Positions 13,423 through 18,791 of a stretch of 18,791 nucleotides of DNA are shown here, piece after piece (position 1 is the first letter of the stretch; each line of letters opens with the position of its first letter). A model generated the notes under the pieces. The model was not told the DNA's origin and ran no database searches. It saw nothing but the letters and a program-made list of their open reading frames with translations. A program made the translations under genes and the position numbers. The DNA comes from Candidatus Pacearchaeota archaeon (GTDB lineage Archaea; Nanobdellota; Nanobdellia; Pacearchaeales; GW2011-AR1): NCBI GenBank assembly GCA_002688335.1, contig NZCQ01000012.1:1-18791 (forward strand). Direction: 5' to 3'.

Positions 13423-14289
13423 TCAAATAATTGTCTGATTTAAATTATTTCTAGCTATTTCGTTTATAGAATCTAATACATAATCGCTTTCTAGTGCAAA
13501 TCCTAAGCTTTCACCAGTAATTTTGAAATTATTAATCCCTATAACTTTTCCATCAGAGTTTATTAAAGGGCCCCCAGAGTTTCCAGGGTTTAGTGCTGCA
13601 TCTGTTTGTATATATGCAGGAAGGTTGTTTGTCCCTATTCTGTTGATTCCAGAGACTATTCCTTCAGATACTGAAAACGATAAGCCTAGGGGATTTCCTA
13701 TGGCGATTACTTTTTCACCTATCTCAACATTTTCAATTTTCTCAAATTCTAATGGTTCAAAATTTCCCTCTATCTTTAGTAATGCTAAGTCTAATTCTGT
13801 ATCATAGCCAATTAATTCCATAGTTTTGACTAATCTATCAGAAGTTAGTGCGCTTGCGAAGCTGGCTCCAGATAAAACATGCGCATTTGTAATTACATAA
13901 CCATCACTTGTTATTAGGAATCCGGTTCCTTGTGCTACGTTTGTTCTAATGCTCACTACTGATTCAACAGCAGTTCCTATTATTCCTGAGAAGTCTGAAC
14001 TTGCCTTTGCTTTTAATTGATTTATTTCTGTTTCCAAGCCCTCATTAATTTCTAATAAACTATTAGTTAGTTGGTTTATCTTGTTTTGTAAGTCTGCGTT
14101 GTTCTTGTCTAGCTTTATGTTTAGCTGATTTTCTAAATTTGATATATTCTCAATCGTGTCATTTATTTTTAGCCATAATGTGGTTAAGAAAGCTGATTGA
14201 AGGAATAATAAGAATAGAAGCAGGAGAATAACATGGACTATATATTTCTTAGACCAGTGTTCATTACTCGTGTGTTTTTTACGGGACAT
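13423..14289 (-). CDS. HtrA/DegP-like serine protease, membrane-anchored, no PDZ domain
   Basis: The N-terminal 16 residues are basic, followed by one membrane helix (about 17-40, VILLLLFLLFLQSAFLTTLW), a coiled coil (about 42-95, heptad-rich NLENQLNIKLDKN and similar), and a trypsin-like domain. The catalytic triad is visible: His137 in VITNAHVL, Asp167 in DTELDLALLKI, and Ser238 in NPGNSGGPL. The domain is expected outside the membrane, where it would degrade or process misfolded surface proteins. At 288 aa it is shorter than bacterial DegP because it stops after the protease domain. A TATA box (ATTTAAATAT, 14324-14333) lies upstream, with a short leader containing AGAGATGA before the ATG. 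Confidence 0.93.
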   Translation of the reverse strand: MSRKKHTSNEHWSKKYIVHVILLLLFLLFLQSAFLTTLWLKINDTIENISNLENQLNIKLDKNNADLQNKINQLTNSLLEINEGLETEINQLKAKASSDFSGIIGTAVESVVSIRTNVAQGTGFLITSDGYVITNAHVLSGASFASALTSDRLVKTMELIGYDTELDLALLKIEGNFEPLEFEKIENVEIGEKVIAIGNPLGLSFSVSEGIVSGINRIGTNNLPAYIQTDAALNPGNSGGPLINSDGKVIGINNFKITGESLGFALESDYVLDSINEIARNNLNQTII

Positions 14290-14323
14290 GTTTTCATCTC
14301 TTTTTAATAATAAGGTTTGAAGG

Positions 14324-14333
14324 ATTTAAATAT
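14324..14333 (-). promoter_or_regulatory. Near-symmetric TATA box between the HtrA-like gene and family I copy B
   Basis: ATTTAAATAT is nearly palindromic. On the minus strand it would start the HtrA-like transcript near 14304. On the plus strand it would start an RNA near 14353, at the base of element B. Confidence 0.5.
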
Positions 14334-14346
14334 GTTTTTGAAAGGT

Positions 14347-14454
14347 AAACTTTTGCATTTTACACTTAATTTACTGCAAAAGTTTCCTACTTGAACTTTT
14401 GTTAAATCCCCTTCTAAACCACCAAAGTCCGTAATGAAAGCGCAAAAGTTCAAG
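14347..14454 (+). ncRNA. Structured element, family I, copy B (candidate RNA)
   Basis: Two perfect stems are present: AAACTTTTGCA (14347-14357) with TGCAAAAGTTT (14375-14385), 11 bp, and CTTGAACTTTTG (14390-14401) with CAAAAGTTCAAG (14443-14454), 12 bp, the latter around a 41-nt loop. The sequence aligns with 743-848. Because the motif ACTTTTG occurs in both left arms and CAAAAGT in both right arms, the arms can exchange partners, giving two mutually exclusive folds. Plus sense is favoured by the G:U pairs in copy A. It would run antisense toward the 3' end of the tldD-like gene. No known RNA family was recognised. Confidence 0.5.
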
Positions 14455-14484
14455 AAAGGTGGAAGAAGATACAATGAAGGGTTA

Positions 14485-16272
14485 TTAATCTGTTCTTCTT
14501 GGTAGTTTGTAAACCCTTCTAGTTTCTAGATCACTTATGATGCAAGGGCCACAAAATATACTCTCTCTTACATAAAAATCGTCTAATCCACAAAACCCAT
14601 CGGTACGTGCTTTTTTTGAGCCCATCCCATGCATACTTCCTAATATTGCTCTGGGGGAATTTGAGGTATTTACTAGCTCGCATATTGGAACATAGGTTCC
14701 ATCAGCAAAAACAAGATGGCCGTAGGCAGCCAGTACTTTTGATAGTCCTTCACTTGTGTATTCTCCATGAGCCGTCCCTTTCAACCAGAGGCCGGCATTC
14801 TTTCTTTCTCCTTCGTATTCCACTTCTCTTCCATGACTTTTTATTCTGTTTAAGAATTTTCTCCATAATTGTGCATGACTTAAGTCTTTTTGCCATGTCG
14901 CTTCTAAAACCGATGTTCTCGGGCTTGGTTCTCCTATTTCTGATTCTTCAGATACTCCAAACCTATAAGATCCTGGTTTAATTTGATTGCCTCCGAGAAT
15001 GTTATTCAGAATATAGCTGTCGTTTCGATCTGCAATCAATCCAACTAATTTTCCTTGATTTATGATTGGGATCCTCCCAGGTTTTATCCCTTCGTGATCA
15101 ATAGTATATCCCCCCCAAGACCTTCCTCCGTTTATCTTCTTTCTGGGATTACAAGTTATAGTTAGATTTTTATTTGCAACAGGAGTATTGATATTTTCTA
15201 TAGTAAATGAGTTTTCAGAAGGGTCGTCGTTATTTAAACAACTGAAATGTTCTGTAAGTCTATCTGAAGAGCAAGAATGAATTATCGCCTCGTGGAGATG
15301 TGTTGAGGCGACATCAGGTTCTAAGTAGGTTTCCCAATTTCCTGTATCAACTGATATTGCATTAGGGTTATTGAAAAAGAGATTATAATCTTTGTTAAGC
15401 TGTTCTGCACCCCTCAATAGAATGTCTCTCTGTTTTCTGATATCCGGACTTGTAATACTTTTTGCCCAGCGTATATCGGATTTGCCTGTTTTTGGGTCCA
15501 TGAAGAATATTCTTAGATTCGCCCGATACCCTGAGAAACAGTCTCTTACAAGGGTTCCCTCAGAGTTTGCATATCTTTCTACCTCATTAATGGCAGTTAT
15601 TTCTGCTAATGTTCCAAATCCATTTTTACCTACCTCGTTGTCTCCAATTAGAGATTGGTCAATTTCAGAAAGCAGATTTTGGACTGAACTTCCCGGAAGA
15701 ACTGGCTGATTGGTCTCTCTCAAGTAGACTATTGGATCTCTTTTTTCCATTGAGAAAAATAAGGTGCACTTTTCTAATGAATCTCTTGTTATCTTTCTCT
15801 TTTTTCCAGATGGAGAAGTGACAACGAGACTCTCTAAATGTCTTCCTTCATTAAAAGTATTCGCCTGAGATAAATGTGTAAAGAAACTTTCGTAACTTTC
15901 TAACCTTGCTTCATTATACATTCTTTGTAGGCTTTGTTCTAAAGATTCTGCAGAGATTTTCCAGGGGCTGCCTTCTTCTATCTTCTTTATATTAATTGCG
16001 TATCCTGTTCCATCGGTATTTCCAATCCTAGATTCTACGATAAGAACATTGGTTATTGAAGGTGGAACAATCTCGGTTTGCTGTAGAAATCCGTTACTAC
16101 TTGAATATTTCTCTGTTGTTAGGGTAAAGAGTCCTGCAAAGGCATGCTTCTCCCTAGGTATTGGAGAGACCCTTGATTTTGTTTTTGGGGGTATTGGTTT
16201 GTTGTCCCACTCCTTTGTTTTCCTACTTAATACCTTAAGTATTCTATCATTTATTGTAGTTGAGTTTGTCAT
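14485..16272 (-). CDS. TldD/PmbA-family metalloprotease
   Basis: The zinc motif HExxxH is HEAIIH at residues 327-332, in STHLHEAIIHSCSSDR, where TldD proteins have LLHEAxGHxLxGD. Downstream, GGRSWGGYTIDHEGIKPGRI, followed by a glycine and LVGLIADRNDSYI, corresponds to the conserved TldD segment after the metal site. A C-terminal block with GLWLKGTAHGEYTSEG and SMHGMG completes the family fold. TldD/PmbA proteins form dimers in a closed chamber that degrade small unfolded peptides, and some mature ribosomally made peptides such as microcin B17. At 595 aa it is longer than the usual 440-480 residues, mainly through N-terminal and linker insertions. No PmbA partner is in the window. Upstream lies a structured leader of about 245 nt. 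Confidence 0.85.
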   Translation of the reverse strand: MTNSTTINDRILKVLSRKTKEWDNKPIPPKTKSRVSPIPREKHAFAGLFTLTTEKYSSSNGFLQQTEIVPPSITNVLIVESRIGNTDGTGYAINIKKIEEGSPWKISAESLEQSLQRMYNEARLESYESFFTHLSQANTFNEGRHLESLVVTSPSGKKRKITRDSLEKCTLFFSMEKRDPIVYLRETNQPVLPGSSVQNLLSEIDQSLIGDNEVGKNGFGTLAEITAINEVERYANSEGTLVRDCFSGYRANLRIFFMDPKTGKSDIRWAKSITSPDIRKQRDILLRGAEQLNKDYNLFFNNPNAISVDTGNWETYLEPDVASTHLHEAIIHSCSSDRLTEHFSCLNNDDPSENSFTIENINTPVANKNLTITCNPRKKINGGRSWGGYTIDHEGIKPGRIPIINQGKLVGLIADRNDSYILNNILGGNQIKPGSYRFGVSEESEIGEPSPRTSVLEATWQKDLSHAQLWRKFLNRIKSHGREVEYEGERKNAGLWLKGTAHGEYTSEGLSKVLAAYGHLVFADGTYVPICELVNTSNSPRAILGSMHGMGSKKARTDGFCGLDDFYVRESIFCGPCIISDLETRRVYKLPRRTD

Positions 16273-16283
16273 TTTTTATTTAA

Positions 16284-16490
16284 TGTATCAAAAAAACGAT
16301 GGCGCGCCACATCTTAAAAGATGTGGTTTGTTACGGCGCCTCGTTTCCGACAAAATCTATGATTTTGAGGGCCACGAAGATCTACTTGATTTTCATTGGT
16401 TAGGATCTACAGTAATCACCACACTCTTTAGAGTGTGGTTTTCTCAGATTACTGAGATATTAAGAATCAAGTTTTGGGGCACTAACCAAA
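16284..16490 (-). ncRNA. Family II structured element, long copy (Y): candidate cis-regulatory leader of the tldD-like gene
   Basis: Perfect stems are GGCGC (16301-16305)/GCGCC (16336-16340), CCACATCT (16307-16314)/AGATGTGG (16319-16326), CAAAATC (16351-16357)/GATTTTG (16361-16367), CAGTAATC (16410-16417)/GATTACTG (16447-16454) and CCACACTC (16419-16426)/GAGTGTGG (16431-16438). ACTTGATT (16384-16391) with AATCAAGT (16465-16472) and TTGGTTAG (16396-16403) with CTAACCAA (16482-16489) interleave as a pseudoknot or as alternatives. In minus sense the last stem (AAACGA 16294-16299 with TCGTTT 16341-16346) runs into seven T residues about 14 nt before the tldD-like ATG, like a riboswitch expression platform. 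Its hairpin module occurs twice here. Ligand and function are unknown. Confidence 0.6.
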
Positions 16491-16538
16491 CAACAATCCA
16501 CCCACCTGCTTTTCAGCGAAGTTCGAAGTTCTCTTGGA

Positions 16539-16546
16539 TTTATAAA
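16539..16546 (-). promoter_or_regulatory. TATA box for the tldD-like leader transcript
   Basis: TTTATAAA on the minus strand predicts a transcription start near 16518. That would produce a leader of about 245 nt containing the whole of element Y before the tldD-like gene. No better TATA box lies between element Y and the ATG at useful spacing. Confidence 0.5.
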
Positions 16547-16595
16547 TTTTGTTGTAATTAGTACTGATTGCAAGATCTCTTCTAGGAGAGAAATG

Positions 16596-16602
16596 TTTAT
16601 AA
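16596..16602 (+). promoter_or_regulatory. TATA box of the 16625 gene
   Basis: TTTATAA is centred 26 nt upstream of ATG 16625 and only 17 nt upstream of ATG 16616. By the spacing seen at other genes here, the later ATG is the likely leaderless start. Confidence 0.6.
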
Positions 16603-16624
16603 GTGGCTCATTTATATGAACCTC

Positions 16625-17212
16625 ATGGACCCTCTGGAGTTTTTAGATAGAAAGATGAATGAAGATGTAAGATATTCTTTAGTTTTACCTTTGAGTTTGA
16701 ATCTTCACAGATTTGTGCGCGACCATCAAGATTATACAAAACCAAGACTATTAATAAGAAGCTTAGATGAAGTAGGTTTTACTACGGGTGTGAGATTAAA
16801 TGATAACTATGATCCTGCATTGATTGATAAATACGATCAATTAATGAGGGAAATAAATGATAAACCTTGTGAAAAAGTTAGTAGTGAGCTTGAATTATTA
16901 GACCGACTAGATAATTATAGTAAATTTGAAGTAATGTTGCTTGCAGATCGGGCAGAGGAAGGATTGTATAAAGCAATTGCTAGTGTTCATCCTGATAAAG
17001 AGCAAGTAGATAAACTTCCCCCATTCATTAAAAAAGAATATGATGAAAATGGGTTTGCGGTAACATATGCAATTAATGAAAAAGCTTTAAATTGTTCGAT
17101 GTCTGGTGAGGGGATCAATATGGAAGTGGTAGGATTACCGATTACTGATTCAGAACTTCAAGGTATAGATATTCAAAATTTAATGAATAAATTGTTTGGC
17201 ATTACCGAATAA
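16625..17212 (+). CDS. Hypothetical protein, about 195 aa, unrecognised family
   Basis: I do not recognise this soluble, acidic protein. The first half is helical and charged (MDPLEFLDRKMNEDVRYSLV, LIDKYDQLMREIND, SSELELLDRLDNYSKFEVML). The second half has strands such as GFAVTYAINEKALNCSMSG, followed by GINMEVVGLPITD and a final helix IQNLMNKLFGITE. No membrane helix or catalytic motif was found. The start at 16625 (three residues shorter than ATG 16616) is chosen from the TATA-box spacing. It stands alone, divergent from the tldD-like gene and 53 nt before ppsA, which has its own promoter. Confidence 0.72.
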   Translation: MDPLEFLDRKMNEDVRYSLVLPLSLNLHRFVRDHQDYTKPRLLIRSLDEVGFTTGVRLNDNYDPALIDKYDQLMREINDKPCEKVSSELELLDRLDNYSKFEVMLLADRAEEGLYKAIASVHPDKEQVDKLPPFIKKEYDENGFAVTYAINEKALNCSMSGEGINMEVVGLPITDSELQGIDIQNLMNKLFGITE

Positions 17213-17235
17213 TAAATTGCTTTTAATCCCACAAA

Positions 17236-17245
17236 CTTTAAATAA
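17236..17245 (+). promoter_or_regulatory. TATA box of ppsA
   Basis: CTTTAAATAA is centred 25 nt upstream of ATG 17266, again giving a leaderless mRNA; no ribosome site precedes the ATG. Confidence 0.65.
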
Positions 17246-17265
17246 AGAATCACTTAGATTATAGT

Positions 17266-18791
17266 ATGGATGGAAAAAAGGGGCCGTTGAGTGGACTAAT
17301 AGGAGATACTTTGTCCGGATTAAGTGATGGTGGGCAAAAACCAACTAATAATGTTGTTAATTCTGATGAAAATATGAATGAAGTTGTTATGAATGCTTCT
17401 AAATCTAATGAGGGAAATGTTGATAGGAAAAATGGTGGGAGCATTAATGCTGATGAGTCAATTAAATGGTTTTCTGAGTTGAATAACAATGATGTGGGCA
17501 TTGGGGGTGGGAAGGGTGCTAGTTTGAGTGAGATGTATAATGCGGGATTTCCAGTTCCTCCGGGTTTTGTGGTTACAGCCAAAGCTTTTGATTATTTTAT
17601 GAAAAAAACAGGAATAAAAGATAAGATAAGTGAGATTTTGAGTAATGTTGATATAGAGGATACTGAAGGATTGACTAATACTTCTAAGGAAATTAGAGAG
17701 TTGATCGAGAGTAAAGATATTCCAAGCGAGATTAGTGATGAGATCATTGATTCTTACAATATCTTGAGTAGTGAGAAAATTGAGGAGAAAGGAGTTAATC
17801 AGGATGCTCTTACTATTTTGAAGAATTCTTTTGAGCCGATTTTTGTTTCTGTTAGATCTAGTGCTACTACTGAAGATTTAGCTGATGCAAGTTTTGCAGG
17901 TCAACAAGAGAGCTTCCTTAATATTAAAGGGAGGGATAGTTTGATTCTTCATGTAAAGAGATGCTTTTCATCGCTATATACGCCAAGAGCAATTTATTAT
18001 AGAAAAAAGAAAGGTTTCAGTGAGGGGGAGGCGTTGCTGGCTGTTGTTGTGCAGAAAATGGTTGATAGTGAGAAATCAGGAGTGGCATTTTCCAAGAATC
18101 CATTAAAAAATGATGGAGGGATTGCAATAGAGGCTGTTTTTGGTTTAGGAGAGGGAATAGTTAGTGGAAGGATTAAGCCAGACCATTATATAGTTTCTGA
18201 AGATTTGAAGATTGAGAGTGTTGATGTGGCCGATAAGAAGATAGCTATTGTTAGATCTGCTAGCGGAGAAAATGGAATTGCAAAATTGAATTCCGAGAGA
18301 AGTAATCAGCAAGTTTTAACAAATGGAGAGATATTAGAGGTTGCAAATTACGCTCTTAAACTAGAGGATCATTATAAGAAGCCTCAGGATATTGAATTTG
18401 CAGTGGAGATGAGTAAAGTTTACATTGTTCAATCTAGACCGATAACCACTTTAAAAAATATAAGTGGAGGGGGTAAGAAATTAGAAGGCAATGTGATTCT
18501 TAAGGGCCTTGGAGCTAGTCCGGGGGTCGGAGTCGGAGTTGTTAGAATTATAAATTCTATGGAAGAACTTGTTAAGATTAAGAAAGGAGAGGTCTTAGTT
18601 ACTGAAATGACCAATCCAGATATGGTTGTGGGGATGCAAAAATCTGTGGCTATTGTGACTGATGAGGGGGGAATGACCAGTCATGCAGCTATTGTAAGTA
18701 GGGAGATGGGGATACCTGCAATTGTGGGGACTAAAGAAGCAACAAAGATATTGAAGGACGGAATGAAGATTACTGTTGATGGTTTTAATGG
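17266..18791 (+). CDS. ppsA: Phosphoenolpyruvate synthase, N-terminal part (runs off the window)
   Basis: The frame is open for 508 codons to the window edge. The PEP/pyruvate-binding domain begins near residue 65 (SIKWFSELNNNDVGIGGGKG, then ASLSEMYNAGFPVPPGF). It includes SVRSSATTEDLADASFAGQQ and EFAVEMSKVYIVQSRPITT. The phosphohistidine domain follows, with the swivelling His about 473 in GGMTSHAAIVSREMGIPAIV. The enzyme converts pyruvate, ATP and water to PEP, AMP and phosphate, the entry to gluconeogenesis; in archaea it can also run toward pyruvate. The C-terminal TIM-barrel lies beyond the window. Residues 1-64 are an extra N-terminal segment rich in Asn, Gly, Ser and Asp that ordinary PpsA proteins lack. 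The absence of the barrel from view leaves pyruvate phosphate dikinase as an unlikely alternative. Confidence 0.92.
   Translation, partial: MDGKKGPLSGLIGDTLSGLSDGGQKPTNNVVNSDENMNEVVMNASKSNEGNVDRKNGGSINADESIKWFSELNNNDVGIGGGKGASLSEMYNAGFPVPPGFVVTAKAFDYFMKKTGIKDKISEILSNVDIEDTEGLTNTSKEIRELIESKDIPSEISDEIIDSYNILSSEKIEEKGVNQDALTILKNSFEPIFVSVRSSATTEDLADASFAGQQESFLNIKGRDSLILHVKRCFSSLYTPRAIYYRKKKGFSEGEALLAVVVQKMVDSEKSGVAFSKNPLKNDGGIAIEAVFGLGEGIVSGRIKPDHYIVSEDLKIESVDVADKKIAIVRSASGENGIAKLNSERSNQQVLTNGEILEVANYALKLEDHYKKPQDIEFAVEMSKVYIVQSRPITTLKNISGGGKKLEGNVILKGLGASPGVGVGVVRIINSMEELVKIKKGEVLVTEMTNPDMVVGMQKSVAIVTDEGGMTSHAAIVSREMGIPAIVGTKEATKILKDGMKITVDGFN

Noticed and set aside
16498..16508. GGTGGGTGG on the minus strand as a second G-quadruplex
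   Set aside because: It has only three G-runs of adequate length, too few for an intramolecular G-quadruplex without help from distant Gs.
14607..16561. Several plus-strand open frames opposite the tldD-like gene
   Set aside because: All are antisense shadows without promoters, ribosome sites or recognisable domains.
17259..17582. Minus-strand open frame at the start of ppsA
   Set aside because: Antisense to a clearly coding, conserved frame.

Overview
The window looks like a chromosomal piece of an AT-rich archaeon, most likely a small-genome DPANN lineage (Woesearchaeota/Pacearchaeota-like); that placement is inference. Supporting evidence is an archaeal beta-CASP RNase tail, a TrmB-type regulator, a class I archaeal CCA-adding enzyme, a presenilin-like intramembrane protease, an archaeal RecJ-like DHH protein and a Zn-ribbon protein. 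Most promoters are archaeal TATA boxes centred about 25 nt upstream of the start codon, which implies largely leaderless mRNAs. Only some genes (presenilin homologue, the 3087 and 3697 genes, the acidic protein) have clear Shine-Dalgarno sequences.

Layout. 1-1929: end of the beta-CASP RNase, an orphan gene, a non-coding block carrying a hairpin with a canonical G-quadruplex motif, then the presenilin-family protease. 1930-4448: BON-like protein, TrmB regulator, orphan protein, a small two-helix membrane gene split by an in-frame TGA, and a toxin-like/DUF2283 pair. 4445-6839: CCA-adding enzyme, orphan, DoxX-like membrane protein. 7002-10851: PrmC-like methyltransferase, thioredoxin reductase, orphan, Zn-ribbon protein and a RelE/antitoxin pair with a perfect 26-bp operator-like palindrome. 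10927-13026: RecJ-like DHH protein, divergent from a very acidic disordered protein. 13027-17212: HtrA-like membrane-anchored protease and TldD-family protease, interleaved with structured non-coding elements, then an orphan gene. 17266-end: start of phosphoenolpyruvate synthase with an unusual N-terminal extension.

The least expected content is between the genes. One element family occurs three times (5705-5790, 13244-13405, 16284-16490). Its copies share sequence blocks, compensatory stem changes, a recurring hairpin with an A-rich 5' bulge and, in the two long copies, a possible pseudoknot. G:U-versus-A:C pairing and a terminal U-run suggest the RNA sense is minus for the two long copies. 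One of these would then be a structured, terminator-ended leader of the tldD-like gene, and the other would lie directly downstream of the HtrA-like gene. A second family of about 105 nt occurs twice (743-848, 14347-14454), again with conserved stems. I matched neither family to a known RNA from memory; covariance searches would be needed to establish novelty.

Functionally the window mixes RNA metabolism (beta-CASP RNase, CCA enzyme, RecJ-like protein), proteolysis (presenilin-like, HtrA-like, TldD-like), redox (TrxB), central carbon metabolism (PpsA) and two toxin-antitoxin-like pairs. Five soluble proteins of about 160-200 aa are unrecognised. No tRNA, rRNA, CRISPR array or insertion sequence was recognised.
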